Source: Caballeronia arationis
GTDB taxonomy: Bacteria; Pseudomonadota; Gammaproteobacteria; Burkholderiales; Burkholderiaceae
DNA length: 64,000 nt
Direction: 5' to 3'
Assembly: GCF_001544975.2 (NCBI RefSeq)
Contig: NZ_FCOG02000014.1
Location: forward strand, 62,001 to 126,000
Shown piece after piece: positions 53,095-62,991 of this stretch. A model generated the notes under the pieces. The model was not told the origin of the DNA and did no database searches. It worked only from the letters and a program-made list of their open reading frames with translations. The position numbers and the translations under genes were made by a program. The stretch's first letter is position 1; every line of letters starts with the position of its first letter.

Positions 53095-54144
53095 ATGTCT
53101 CTCATTCAAGACCTGCCCCAACCGCTCGACCGCTCGTTGCAGGCCGAACTGCAGCACATCATCGATACGAAGACGAAGCCGCCCGGCAGTCTCGGCCGGC
53201 TCGAATCTCTCGCGCTGCAAATCGGCCTGATCCAGCAGACGACGAAGCCGCGCATCGAACGGCCAGCGATGATCGTATTCGCAGGCGATCACGGCATCGC
53301 CGCTGAAGGCGTGAGTTCGTATCCGCAGGAAGTGACCGTGCAGATGGTCGCAAATTTTTTGGGCGGAGGCGCCGCGATCAATGCGATTTCGCGCTCGGTC
53401 GGCATGACGCTCGAAGTGGTCGATGCGGGCGTCGCCACGGCGCTGCCCGCGACGGATGGCCTCGTCGACATCGCGATCCGGCGCGGCGCCACGCGCAACT
53501 TCGCGCACGAGCCGGCGATGACGCGCGACGAAGCCTTGCAGGCAATCGAGGCGGGCGCTTCGCGCGTGCGCCATCATGCGTCGCTCGGGACCAATGTGAT
53601 CGGCTTCGGCGAGATGGGCATTGCGAACACGTCGGCGGCGGCGTGCCTGATGAGCCGTCTGTGCGGCTTGCCGATCGACGTTTGCGTCGGGCGCGGCACG
53701 GGCTTGTCGAACGAAGGCGTGAGCCACAAGCGCGATGTGCTCGCGGCAGCGCTCGAACGTCATGCAAAAGGCGCCGATCCCGTCGATACGCTCGCGACCT
53801 TCGGCGGCTTCGAGATCGCCATGATCGCGGGCGCGTACCTCGCCGCCGCGAAAGCGCGCATGACCATTCTGGTCGACGGCTTCATCGCAACCTCCGCGCT
53901 CCTCGTCGCGCATGCGATCTCGCGCGACGTGCTCGACTACTGCGTGTTCGCGCATGCATCGAACGAAGCGGGGCACGCTCGCATGCTCGAATACTTCGAT
54001 GCCGCGCCGCTCCTGCAACTCGACCTGCGACTCGGCGAAGGCACGGGCGCGGCGCTCGCGTTGCCGCTCCTGCGCGCGGCGGCGGCATTCGTCGACGAGA
54101 TGGCGAGCTTCGAGTCCGCCGGCGTCTCGGACCGGGACGCCTGA
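53095..54144 (+). CDS. cobT: Nicotinate-nucleotide-dimethylbenzimidazole phosphoribosyltransferase
   Basis: Activates the lower ligand base to its alpha-ribotide for the nucleotide loop of cobalamin. The 349-residue protein has the family start KTKPPGSLGRLE, GDHGIAAEGVSSYPQEVT, and FGEMGIANT, and the catalytic glutamate Glu315 in LGEGTGAAL (Glu317 in the Salmonella enzyme). AAGGA precedes the ATG. It is in the riboswitch-controlled operon between btuD and cobS, with 4 bp to cobS. Confidence 0.95.
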   Translation: MSLIQDLPQPLDRSLQAELQHIIDTKTKPPGSLGRLESLALQIGLIQQTTKPRIERPAMIVFAGDHGIAAEGVSSYPQEVTVQMVANFLGGGAAINAISRSVGMTLEVVDAGVATALPATDGLVDIAIRRGATRNFAHEPAMTRDEALQAIEAGASRVRHHASLGTNVIGFGEMGIANTSAAACLMSRLCGLPIDVCVGRGTGLSNEGVSHKRDVLAAALERHAKGADPVDTLATFGGFEIAMIAGAYLAAAKARMTILVDGFIATSALLVAHAISRDVLDYCVFAHASNEAGHARMLEYFDAAPLLQLDLRLGEGTGAALALPLLRAAAAFVDEMASFESAGVSDRDA

Positions 54145-54148
54145 CGCC

Positions 54149-54910
54149 ATGCTCCGGCCGCTCGACGAACTGCGCTACTTCTTCACCGCGCTCGGCTATT
54201 TCACGCGCGTGCCGGTGCCGCGCTGGGTCGGCTTCGAGCGGCATTATCTGAACGCGGCGGCGCGCTACTTTCCGCTCGTCGGGCTGATGGTCGGCGGCGT
54301 TGCCGTACTGGTTTATCTCGCGGCGTTGCGCGTGTTTCCGGCGGGTGTCGCCGTGCTGCTGTCGATGGCGGCGACGCTGGTCCTGACCGGCGCCTTCCAC
54401 GAAGACGGCCTGGCCGATTGCGTCGATGCGTTCGGCGGCGGCTACACGCGCGACGACGTGCTGCGCATCATGCATGACTCGCGTATCGGCGCGTTCGGCG
54501 CGATCGCGCTGGTCGTCTCGCTCGCGCTGAAGTGGCAGACGCTTGCCGCGTTGCCGCCCATGCGCGCCGTGTGGCTGATGCTCGCCGCACATGCCGCGAG
54601 CCGCACGTTCGCGATCAGCTATCTGCTGACGCTCGATTACGTGCGAGCCGAAGGCAAGGCGAAGCCCGTAGCGCAACGCATGAGCGCGACGGCATTTGCG
54701 CTCGCGTCGGTCTGCGGCTTGCCGTGGCTCTTCTGGCCCGACTGGCGGCTCGGCTGCCTGACGCTGGCGGTGCTCGCCGCGCTGCGCTTTTTCATCGGCC
54801 GATACTTCGTGCGGCGCATCGGCGGCTATACCGGCGACTGCCTCGGCTTTGCGCAGCAACTCTTCGAACTGGCGATCTACCTGATCGGACTCGGATGGAT
54901 CTCGTCCTGA
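54149..54910 (+). CDS. cobS: Adenosylcobinamide-GDP ribazoletransferase (cobalamin synthase)
   Basis: Inner-membrane enzyme that joins the activated lower ligand to adenosylcobinamide-GDP. The 253-residue protein has six or so spans, the conserved acidic motif TGAFHEDGLADCVDAFGGG near residue 72, the D-rich region MHDSRIGAFG and RIGGYTGDCLGFAQQL near the end. It starts 4 bp after cobT and ends inside cobC, a 16-bp overlap, so the three are translationally linked. Confidence 0.94.
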   Translation: MLRPLDELRYFFTALGYFTRVPVPRWVGFERHYLNAAARYFPLVGLMVGGVAVLVYLAALRVFPAGVAVLLSMAATLVLTGAFHEDGLADCVDAFGGGYTRDDVLRIMHDSRIGAFGAIALVVSLALKWQTLAALPPMRAVWLMLAAHAASRTFAISYLLTLDYVRAEGKAKPVAQRMSATAFALASVCGLPWLFWPDWRLGCLTLAVLAALRFFIGRYFVRRIGGYTGDCLGFAQQLFELAIYLIGLGWISS

Positions 54911-55464
54911 TACGTCATCCCGCCGTCGGCATCGATGCGGGCATTTGCTACGGTCAAAGCGATGTGCCGCTCGCGTACGATGTTGCCGGGTCGGCGCGCG
55001 TGCTCGATCAACGGATGCGCGCGCTGAAGGTGCCAGCGTGCGTCGGCGCATGGCATACGAGTCCGCTGCAACGATGCGCGTTGCTTGCTGACGCGCTCGG
55101 CGCATCCCATGCGGACCCACGTCTCATGGAAATCGATTTCGGCGCATGGGAAGGTCGCGCGTGGGACGACATCGACCGCGCGTTGCTCGATGCATGGGCC
55201 GGCGATCTCGAACATGCGCGTGCGCATGGCGGCGAGAGTCTTGCGCAGTTCAGTGCGCGCGTCGGCCGATGGTTCGACGAGACTTGTCGCGACGGCGATG
55301 CGCCCGTTCATGTCGTCACGCATGCGGGCGTGATTCGCGTGCTGACGGCGCGGCTTATCGAAGCAAGACCGGCGAGCGTGCTGCAATGGACGCTCGACCA
55401 CGGCGGCATCGTGTGGCTGAGGCGAACGCGCGGCGAGTGGTTCCTCGTGCGCTGGAACGCGTGA
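54895..55464 (+). CDS. cobC: Alpha-ribazole phosphatase
   Basis: Histidine phosphatase that removes the 5'-phosphate of the nucleotide loop precursor. The 189-residue protein has the catalytic LIRHPAVG with His8 and Arg7, SPLQRCALLA, MEIDFGAWEGRAW, and the second histidine in VVTHAGVIRV. I start at ATG 54895 inside cobS, a 16-bp overlap. It is the last gene of the plus-strand cobalamin operon and its stop directly abuts the convergent btuF stop with no gap. Confidence 0.9.
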   Translation: MDLVLIRHPAVGIDAGICYGQSDVPLAYDVAGSARVLDQRMRALKVPACVGAWHTSPLQRCALLADALGASHADPRLMEIDFGAWEGRAWDDIDRALLDAWAGDLEHARAHGGESLAQFSARVGRWFDETCRDGDAPVHVVTHAGVIRVLTARLIEARPASVLQWTLDHGGIVWLRRTRGEWFLVRWNA

Positions 55465-56361
55465 TTACTTTGGACGCCGCCCGCGCGCCGCGTCGAGGTC
55501 TTCGCAGAGTTGCGCCGCACCGAGCGCGAGCCGCGGTGTCGGGCGGTTGATCAGATCGCCGTCGATGCCGAAGAGGTTGTCGCGCGCGACCGCGGTCATC
55601 GAAGGCCACTTCTTCCAGCGATCGAATGCCGGCAACGCACGGTCCGGGCGCGTCGCGCCGACGGTCGCCGTGACGATCGCTTCGGGGTTGGCCGCGAGCA
55701 CGGCTTCGGTCGAGATCGTCGGCACGTTCGGCTTGAGGTCCGCGAACACGTTGCGCCCGCCGCACATTTCGATCACTTCGCTGAAGACATTCGCGTCGTT
55801 GAGCGTCATCAGCGGATCGTCCCACACCTGATAGAACACGCCGACCGCCGGGCGGCTCGCATACCGCGCGCGCAACCGTGCGATGTCGCGGCGAAACGCA
55901 TTCGATGCTTCGGTCGCGGCCTCTTTCGTGCCGAGCAGGACGCCGAGCTTGTCGATGGTCGCGGGGATGTCGGCGAGATGCTTCGGCTCGCTGAAGTAGA
56001 GCGGCACGTGCAGGTCGCGCAGGCGCTCGGTCTGACGCGCCGCATTGCCATGCCGCCACACGACGATCAAATCCGGCTTCATCGCGACGATGCGTTCGAG
56101 ATCCAGCGCCTTGTTGTCGCCGACGCGCGGAATCGACTGCGCTTCGGGCGGGTAATCGCTGTAGGTCACCGCGCCGACGACGCGCGCGCCGCCGCCCGCC
56201 GCGAAGAGCAGTTCCGTGACGTGCGGCGCGAGGCTCACAACGCGCTTTGCGGGCGCTTCGAGTGTGACGGTGGCGCCGGTGTCGTCGGTGACGGTGAGCG
56301 CGGCGTGAGCGTGACCGCAGCAAGCCAACGCGACGAAGAGCGCCAGGCGCCGCACACTCAT
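55465..56361 (-). CDS. btuF: Cobalamin-binding periplasmic protein
   Basis: Receptor that delivers B12 to BtuCD. A signal peptide ends CGHAHA (cleavage after residue 20), followed by the type III binding-protein fold: VVSLAPHVTELLFAAGGGARVVG, YSDYPPEAQSIPRVGD, and NRPTPRLALGAAQLCEDL, the family pattern. The total is 298 residues. It is encoded opposite to btuCD: the last gene of the cobU-cbiB-cobD-btuF operon and convergent with cobC without an intergenic gap. The start overlaps the cobD stop by 4 bp. Confidence 0.93.
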   Translation of the reverse strand: MSVRRLALFVALACCGHAHAALTVTDDTGATVTLEAPAKRVVSLAPHVTELLFAAGGGARVVGAVTYSDYPPEAQSIPRVGDNKALDLERIVAMKPDLIVVWRHGNAARQTERLRDLHVPLYFSEPKHLADIPATIDKLGVLLGTKEAATEASNAFRRDIARLRARYASRPAVGVFYQVWDDPLMTLNDANVFSEVIEMCGGRNVFADLKPNVPTISTEAVLAANPEAIVTATVGATRPDRALPAFDRWKKWPSMTAVARDNLFGIDGDLINRPTPRLALGAAQLCEDLDAARGRRPK

Positions 56362-57368
56362 GCGCGGATCTCCGCCAGCGCGCGCGAAAGGCGCGCCCAG
56401 TCGCCCTCGGAGCCGGCCAAGCCGATGCGCAGGCTGGGCGTCATGCCGGCGCGGTCGAAAAGGCGCGTCCAGATGCCGTGCGTGGCGAGCGCGTGTTGCA
56501 GCGTCGCGGCATCGGCGGTCTGAAACCAGACGAAGAGCGGCGTCGACTTCACGTCGTCGAAACCGTGCTGCGCGATCAGCGCGGCGAGACGCGCGCTGTC
56601 GGCGGCAAGCCGCTCGCGCGTCGCGCATTGCCAAGCGCGGTCGGCGAACGCGGCTTCGACCGCGTGACGCGCCGGGCCGCTGACCGTCCACGCGCCGAGC
56701 GTCCCGGCGAGCGCGGCGCGCAACGGCGCGGCGGCGAGCACGAAGCCCGCGCGAATGCCCGCGAGACCGAAGAACTTGCCGACCGAGCGCAGCACGACGA
56801 GACCTTCGCGATCCGTCTCGCTCGCCAGCGACGCGTGCGGACCGGCAGGATCGAAGACATCGGCGAACGCTTCGTCGACGATCAGCGTGCCGTTGCGTTT
56901 CGCGAGTTGCGAATGCCAGCGCAGCAGCGTTTCGCGCGGGATGCGTTCGGCCGTGGGGTTGTTCGGGTTCGCGACGATCGCGTGATCGACCTGCGAGGGC
57001 AACTCGTGCGCGGACACATCGAGCGGCACGACGCGATGTCCCGCGCGCTCGAAGGCGGGCGCGTACTCGCCGTACGTCAGGGGTGCGACCGCCGCCGTGC
57101 CGCGCGTGAGGAGCGTCGGCAGGGCGCGAATCGCCGCCTGGCTTCCTGCAACCGGCAGCGCCACCTTTGCGCCGTAATAGCGCGCGGCGGTTTCGGCGAG
57201 ACCGTCGTCGTCCTCGGGCAGACGCCGCCACGCGTCGGGCGGCACCGGCGGCACCGGGAAGCCAAGCGGATTGATGCCGGTCGAGAGGTCGAGCCAGTCT
57301 TCGAGCGGAATCGAGTAGCGGCGCGCGGCTTCGCGCAGATTGCCGCCGTGGCGGATCGGCTCAGACAT
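56358..57368 (-). CDS. cobD: L-threonine-O-3-phosphate decarboxylase
   Basis: PLP enzyme that makes (R)-1-aminopropan-2-ol phosphate, the linker of cobalamin. The 336-residue aminotransferase-fold protein begins IRHGGNLREAARRYSIPLEDWLDLSTGINP and has ANPNNPTAERI and the PLP lysine in RSVGKFFGLAGIRAG. The label cobC is used for this enzyme in some nomenclatures; I use cobD to keep it apart from the phosphatase. Its start overlaps the cbiB stop by 8 bp and its stop overlaps btuF by 4 bp. Confidence 0.92.
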   Translation of the reverse strand: MSEPIRHGGNLREAARRYSIPLEDWLDLSTGINPLGFPVPPVPPDAWRRLPEDDDGLAETAARYYGAKVALPVAGSQAAIRALPTLLTRGTAAVAPLTYGEYAPAFERAGHRVVPLDVSAHELPSQVDHAIVANPNNPTAERIPRETLLRWHSQLAKRNGTLIVDEAFADVFDPAGPHASLASETDREGLVVLRSVGKFFGLAGIRAGFVLAAAPLRAALAGTLGAWTVSGPARHAVEAAFADRAWQCATRERLAADSARLAALIAQHGFDDVKSTPLFVWFQTADAATLQHALATHGIWTRLFDRAGMTPSLRIGLAGSEGDWARLSRALAEIRA

Positions 57369-58302
57369 GCGCGCCCACGCTGATGAAGGCGCCGACGAGG
57401 AAAAGCGCGAGCCACAGCACCGTCGAGCGCTCGACGAGCTTCAATGCCGCGACCACGTGCACGGGCATCGCAGCCATCCCGGCGCCGAGCACCGGACGCG
57501 ATTCCCGCGTTCCGTGATAGATCGCCGGGCCGCCGATCAGCACGTTCAGGCTGCCCGCGCCCGACGCCATCACGGGCCCCGCATTGGGGCTGTCCCACGA
57601 TGGCGCCTGGGTGCGCCAGCAGTGCCAGGCCGTGCGCGTATCGCCAAGGAGCGCGTAGCTCGCGGCCGTGAGGCGCGCGGGAACGAAGTTGAGTACGTCG
57701 TCGAAGCGGGCGGCCGCCCAGCCGAAACGCAGGTAGCGCGGCGTGCGGTAGCCCCACATCGCATCGAGCGTGTTGGCGAGGCGAAACGCGAGCGCGCCCG
57801 GACCGCCCGCGACGGCGAACCAGAAGAGCGCGCCGAAGATCGCGTCGTTGCCGTTTTCCAGCGCGGATTCGACCGCCGCCCGCGACAGCGCGCCTTCGTC
57901 GGCGTTCGCGGTCTCGCGCGACACGATGCGCGCGGTGAGCGTGCGCGCTTCGTCGAGGTCGCCGCGGCCGAGCGCGCGCGCGATGGGCGCGATATGGTCG
58001 CGCAGGCTTCGCGCGCCGAGTGCGAACCATAGCAGCACGACGTGGACGATGCATGCAAGCGTGAACGGCAGCACGCTCACCAGCAGCCACGCAATCGCGA
58101 CGGGCGGCACGACGGCTGCAAGCCACGCGAGAATCCCCGCTGGACGCGCGCGAAAACCGCTGTTCATGCGTGCTTCGAGGCGCGTCGCGAGCGTGCCGAA
58201 GCCGACGAGCGGATGGCGCGTGCGCGGCTCGCCGATCAGCCGGTCGACGATGACGCCCGCAATCGCGAGCATCGCCATGGCGTAGAAGGAGAGGACGAGC
58301 AT
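57361..58302 (-). CDS. cbiB: Adenosylcobinamide-phosphate synthase (CbiB)
   Basis: Integral membrane enzyme that attaches aminopropanol phosphate to cobyric acid. The 313-residue protein has RLIGEPRTRHPLVGFG near the N-terminus, the conserved motif VSRETANADEGALSRAAVES and ENGNDAIFGALFW near residue 150, and several hydrophobic spans including IFISVG-like ALFLVGAFISVG at the end. It lies between cobU (5 bp) and cobD (8 bp overlap), consistent with the enzymes acting in sequence. The gene is called cobD in the aerobic nomenclature. Confidence 0.93.
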   Translation of the reverse strand: MLVLSFYAMAMLAIAGVIVDRLIGEPRTRHPLVGFGTLATRLEARMNSGFRARPAGILAWLAAVVPPVAIAWLLVSVLPFTLACIVHVVLLWFALGARSLRDHIAPIARALGRGDLDEARTLTARIVSRETANADEGALSRAAVESALENGNDAIFGALFWFAVAGGPGALAFRLANTLDAMWGYRTPRYLRFGWAAARFDDVLNFVPARLTAASYALLGDTRTAWHCWRTQAPSWDSPNAGPVMASGAGSLNVLIGGPAIYHGTRESRPVLGAGMAAMPVHVVAALKLVERSTVLWLALFLVGAFISVGAHV

Positions 58303-58307
58303 CGCGC

Positions 58308-58856
58308 CTAGCCCTTGAGCACGAGCGGCAGGCCCGCGGCCATCAGGAGCGCACGGGTGCTCGCGGCGGCCACGCGCTGGTTCAGGCGGCCGAGTTCGTC
58401 GACGTAAAGACGCGTCACCGAGCCGAGCGGCACGACACCCATGCCGATTTCGTTGCTGACGACGATGATCCTGCCCGGAGCTTCGGCGAGGACGGCATCG
58501 AAAGCGTCCAGGGACTGCCTGGGTAAGGCGGGCGCTTCGGTGTCTTCGGCGGGACAAAGCAGATTGGCGAGCCACAGCGTCAGGCAGTCGATCAGCACGC
58601 AGTGTCCCTCGCGCGCTGCCGAGCAGAGCGCGCCCGCGAGATCGAGCGGCGCCTCGACGAGCGACCAGTGCGCGGGCCGCCGCTCGCGATGCAGCGCTAC
58701 GCGTGCTTCGAACTCCGCGTCGCCGATATGCGCGGTCGCGACGTACGTCACGGGCAGGCCGCTTTCGATGGCGAGCCGCTCCGCGTGCGCGCTCTTGCCC
58801 GAGCGCGCGCCGCCGAGCACGAAGGTGAGATCGCGCGATGGAGCAGATGAGGTCAT
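58308..58856 (-). CDS. cobU: Adenosylcobinamide kinase / guanylyltransferase
   Basis: Phosphorylates adenosylcobinamide and converts it to the GDP form before CobS. The 182-residue protein has the Walker A GGARSGKS at residues 15-22, the family sequences TYVATAHIGDAEFEARV and LIDCLTLWLANLL, and SNEIGMGVVPLG. It is the first gene of the minus-strand cobalamin operon and divergent from cobQ across 69 bp. The ATG lacks a Shine-Dalgarno and lies 6 nt after TACAAT, suggesting a leaderless transcript. Confidence 0.94.
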   Translation of the reverse strand: MTSSAPSRDLTFVLGGARSGKSAHAERLAIESGLPVTYVATAHIGDAEFEARVALHRERRPAHWSLVEAPLDLAGALCSAAREGHCVLIDCLTLWLANLLCPAEDTEAPALPRQSLDAFDAVLAEAPGRIIVVSNEIGMGVVPLGSVTRLYVDELGRLNQRVAAASTRALLMAAGLPLVLKG

Positions 58857-58862
58857 CGCGAT

Positions 58863-58868
58863 ATTGTA
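58863..58868 (-). promoter_or_regulatory. Candidate -10 element of a leaderless cobU promoter
   Basis: On the minus strand TACAAT is followed by ATCGCG and then the cobU ATG at 58856. No -35 of quality is seen and no cobalamin riboswitch precedes this gene, so unlike btuB it may not be controlled by B12 through an RNA element. Confidence 0.42.
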
Positions 58869-58925
58869 ACGGCGGGCTAAGATAACGGGCCCGCCTTAAC
58901 GAGCGCTTGATACGAGAACCGACCC

Positions 58926-60398
58926 ATGCACTTCGCACCGCACGGCACGCTGATGATCCAGGGCACCACGTCCGATGCCGGCAAGAGCACGCTCGTCGCG
59001 GGCCTTTGCCGGCTCGCGCGGCGCGGCGGCGTGCGCGTCGCGCCGTTCAAGCCGCAGAACATGGCGCTCAACAGCGCGGTGACCGTCGACGGCGGCGAGA
59101 TCGGTCGCGCCCAGGCGTTGCAGGCGGTCGCGGCCGGCGTCGATGCCCGGATCGACTTCAATCCCGTGCTCCTCAAGCCGACGAGCGACCGCGGCGCGCA
59201 GGTCATCATCCACGGCCACGCGCATGCGAACCTCGATGCGCGGGCCTATCACGAATACAAGAGCGTCGCGTTCGAGGCCGTGCTCGCGTCCTATGGGCGC
59301 CTGACGGCGGGCTTTGACGCGGTGATCGTCGAAGGCGCGGGCAGTCCCGCCGAAGTGAACCTGCGCGATCGCGACATCGCGAACATGGGTTTTGCGGAGC
59401 GCGTCGATTGTCCGGTCGTGCTGGTCGCGGACATCGATCGCGGCGGCGTCTTCGCGCATCTGGTCGGTACGCTCGCGTGTCTCTCCGATAGCGAGCGCGC
59501 GCGGATTCGCGGTTTCGTCATCAACCGGTTTCGCGGCGACATCAGCTTGTTACAGCCCGGGCTCGACTGGCTCGAAGGGCAGACGGGCAAGCCGGTACTG
59601 GGCGTCGTGCCGTATCTCCACGGCCTCACGCTCGACGCCGAGGACATGTTGCCGCGCGAGTCCCACACGCGCGGCGCGCGCGGGGCGCTGAAGGTGATCG
59701 TGCCTGCGCTGCCGCGCATCAGCAATCACACGGATTTCGACGCGCTGCGCGTCCATCCACAGGTCGATTTCGAGTACGTGCGGGCCGGAATGGCGCCGCC
59801 GCCGGCCGACTTGATCGTGCTGCCCGGCTCGAAGAGCGTGCAGCGCGATCTCGCGTGGCTGCGTGAAAACGGCTGGAATCGCGCGATCGAGCGGCATCTG
59901 CGCTATGGCGGCAAGGTGCTCGGAATTTGCGGCGGCATGCAGATGCTCGGGCGCGACATCGACGATCCGGACGGCATCGAGGGTCCGGCGGGGCGGGTGA
60001 AAGGGCTCGGCCTGCTCGACCTGTCGACGACGCTCACGCCGCACAAGCTGCTCGATAACGTCGGCGGGCGGCTCGCGTTAGGCGACACGCCGGCCGCGGT
60101 GCGCGGCTACGAAATCCACATGGGGCGCACGAGTGGAGCGGCGCTCGCGCGGCCCGCGGTGCTGCTGGACGGCGGGCGGCCGGACGGCGCGGTGTCTGAA
60201 GACGGCCAGATCGCTGCGACCTACCTGCACGGCATCTTCGACACGCCCGACGCGTGCGCGGCACTGCTCGAATGGGCGGGCATCGAAGGGGCGGAAGCGC
60301 TCGACTATCCGGCCCTTCGCGAAGCCTCGATCGACCGGCTCGCCGATACGCTTGCCCAATCGCTCGATCTGGACAAGCTCGCGGCGGCGTTCGGCTGA
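58926..60398 (+). CDS. cobQ: Cobyric acid synthase
   Basis: Glutamine-dependent amidation of the cobyrinic acid side chains b, d, e and g. The N-terminal ATPase domain begins [21 protein letters not shown], and the C-terminal class I amidotransferase has the nucleophile Cys335 in [10 protein letters not shown] and His435 in TYLHGIFDT. The length is 490 residues. It is divergent from cobU with no visible riboswitch. CobB/CbiA and the ring-forming genes are not in this window, so the de novo route, if present, is completed from elsewhere. Confidence 0.95.
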   Translation: MHFAPHGTLMIQGTTSDAGKSTLVAGLCRLARRGGVRVAPFKPQNMALNSAVTVDGGEIGRAQALQAVAAGVDARIDFNPVLLKPTSDRGAQVIIHGHAHANLDARAYHEYKSVAFEAVLASYGRLTAGFDAVIVEGAGSPAEVNLRDRDIANMGFAERVDCPVVLVADIDRGGVFAHLVGTLACLSDSERARIRGFVINRFRGDISLLQPGLDWLEGQTGKPVLGVVPYLHGLTLDAEDMLPRESHTRGARGALKVIVPALPRISNHTDFDALRVHPQVDFEYVRAGMAPPPADLIVLPGSKSVQRDLAWLRENGWNRAIERHLRYGGKVLGICGGMQMLGRDIDDPDGIEGPAGRVKGLGLLDLSTTLTPHKLLDNVGGRLALGDTPAAVRGYEIHMGRTSGAALARPAVLLDGGRPDGAVSEDGQIAATYLHGIFDTPDACAALLEWAGIEGAEALDYPALREASIDRLADTLAQSLDLDKLAAAFG

Positions 60399-60455
60399 CG
60401 CGCGCCGAGAGCGAGCGCGAAAAAACCGGCGCCTCGTCCTGCGCCCGTCATTGGA

Positions 60456-60875
60456 TCAATACAGAATCATCTGCGTGCAGCGAAAGAGCGCGACGGTCTT
60501 GCCGTCGGCGTTCGTCACCGTCGCGTCCCATACGTGCGTGCTGCGGCCGAGGTGCACCGCCGTCGCCCTCGCGATGATCCTGCCCTCGCGCGCCGTTCCC
60601 ACGTGGTTGCTTTTCAGCTCGACGGTCGTGAAATTCTTCGCGCCTTCGGGCAGATGCGCGATGCACGCGTAGCCGCAGCAGGTATCCGCGAGGCCGATGA
60701 CGCTCGCCGCATGCAGGAAGCCGTTCGGGGCGAGCAGCTCGGGCCGGATCGGCAGTTCGCCGACGAGCGTGCCGCTCTCGAGCGACACGAGTTCGACGCC
60801 CAGCAGCTCCGGCAGGCAGCCGCGCTGGCGATTGCGCAGGTAATCGAGAGTGACGTCGGGGCGAAGTGTGGTCAT
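60456..60875 (-). CDS. PaaI-like hotdog-fold thioesterase
   Basis: Predicted acyl-CoA or aromatic acyl-CoA thioesterase; substrate unknown. The 139-residue single hotdog domain has RGCLPELLGVELVSLESGTL, then the helix and catalytic region NGFLHAASVIGLADTCCGYA and closing strands GRIIARATAVHLGRSTHVWD. It is convergent with cobQ and divergent from the ParA-family gene. Family membership is clear, function is not. Confidence 0.87.
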   Translation of the reverse strand: MTTLRPDVTLDYLRNRQRGCLPELLGVELVSLESGTLVGELPIRPELLAPNGFLHAASVIGLADTCCGYACIAHLPEGAKNFTTVELKSNHVGTAREGRIIARATAVHLGRSTHVWDATVTNADGKTVALFRCTQMILY

Positions 60876-61034
60876 GGGAGGCAGATTGGCTGTTCGGGAG
60901 ATGTTCCGGTCGCGCCGGATTTACCGATAATATCAACGGCTCGCGCATTGCAGGTTCCAAAACAACGAACCGGCGGGCGGAATCGCAGCAGTTCCGGGCG
61001 GTGCCGCCGGCCGTCAGAACACTCGGGAAACTTC

Positions 61035-61658
61035 ATGACGGTGATCGTGGTGGCGAATCCGAAGGGCGGCGTCGGCAAGAGCACGCTCGCGACCAATCTG
61101 GCGGGGTATTTCGCGGCGAACGGCGAGTGGGTCGCGCTCGCGGACCTCGACAAGCAGCGCTCCGCTCACGCGTGGCTCACCTTGCGGCCGGACACGCTGA
61201 CGAAAATCGAAGAATGGCAGCTGGATGTCGATGCGCCCGCGAAGCCGCCGAAAGGTCTGGAGAAAGCGGTCGTGGATACGCCTGCCGGGGTTCACGGCAA
61301 CCGGCTCGCGCTGGCGCTCGAACTGGCGGACAAGGTGATCGTGCCGCTCCAGCCGTCGATGTTCGATATTCTCGCGACGCAGGATTTCCTGCAGAAATTG
61401 TCGAAGGAAAAGGCGGTGCGAAAGGGCGCGATCGAAATCGGCGTGGTGGGAATGCGCGTCGATGCGCGTACGCGCTCGGCCGAACAGCTGCACCGGTTTG
61501 TCGAAGGGCTCGATCTGCCGGTGCTGGGATTTTTGCGCGACACGCAGAATTACGTGCAACTGGCGGCGCACGGGCTCACGATATGGGACGTCGCGAAAAG
61601 CCGCGTGGAGAAGGATCTGGAACAGTGGCAGCCGATCGTCGAGTGGGCGGGGCGTTAA
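61035..61658 (+). CDS. ParA-family ATPase, stand-alone
   Basis: Deviant Walker A ATPase of the ParA/MinD superfamily. Walker A KGGVGKST is at residues 10-17, with VVDTPAG in place of a full Walker B DTPAG, and VPLQPSMFDILAT. At 207 residues it is the short type that lacks an N-terminal DNA-binding domain. No parB is adjacent, so this is not a chromosome partition pair; related orphan proteins position protein complexes or flagella. ATG 61035 is chosen because upstream in-frame sequence is non-homologous. It is convergent with panD. Confidence 0.88.
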   Translation: MTVIVVANPKGGVGKSTLATNLAGYFAANGEWVALADLDKQRSAHAWLTLRPDTLTKIEEWQLDVDAPAKPPKGLEKAVVDTPAGVHGNRLALALELADKVIVPLQPSMFDILATQDFLQKLSKEKAVRKGAIEIGVVGMRVDARTRSAEQLHRFVEGLDLPVLGFLRDTQNYVQLAAHGLTIWDVAKSRVEKDLEQWQPIVEWAGR

Positions 61659-61685
61659 GCAAACGCCTCCCGCACACCCGCGCGC

Positions 61686-62072
61686 TCAGGTCCAGTTCTG
61701 CGTGGGAACGTGGTCGCGGCTGCCCTTGATGCGGTTGTTCTCGTCGACGAATACGAGATCCGGCTTCCAGCCCGCCTTCAGTTCCGCCTCGTCCACCTGC
61801 GCGAACGCCGCGATGATCACCAGATCGCCCAGTTGCGCGCGGCGCGCCGCCGAGCCGTTCAGCGAAATCATGCCGCTGCCGCGCTCGCCCTTGATCGCGT
61901 AGGTCGTCAGGCGTTCGCCGTTGTTCACGTTCCAGATGTCGATCTGCTCGTTTTCGACCAGATTGGCCGCTTCGAGCAGGTTTTCGTCGATGGCGCACGA
62001 GCCTTCGTAATGCAATTCGCAATGCGTGACGGTCGCGCGGTGAATCTTCGATTTCAGCAGGGTTCGCAGCAT
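61686..62072 (-). CDS. panD: Aspartate 1-decarboxylase
   Basis: Makes beta-alanine for pantothenate. The protein is a pyruvoyl-dependent enzyme that self-cleaves between Gly24 and Ser25, visible in [10 protein letters not shown]. The remaining core ([27 protein letters not shown]) is intact, and the length is 128 residues. The start is the ATG at 62072, preceded by AGAGAGACGAAG; a longer in-frame reading runs into panC. It follows panC by 13 bp on the same strand. Confidence 0.95.
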   Translation of the reverse strand: MLRTLLKSKIHRATVTHCELHYEGSCAIDENLLEAANLVENEQIDIWNVNNGERLTTYAIKGERGSGMISLNGSAARRAQLGDLVIIAAFAQVDEAELKAGWKPDLVFVDENNRIKGSRDHVPTQNWT

Positions 62073-62085
62073 GTCTTCGTCTCTC

Positions 62086-62970
<885 letters not shown>

Positions 62971-62991
62971 TTATTGGAGGCGCAAAGGCGC

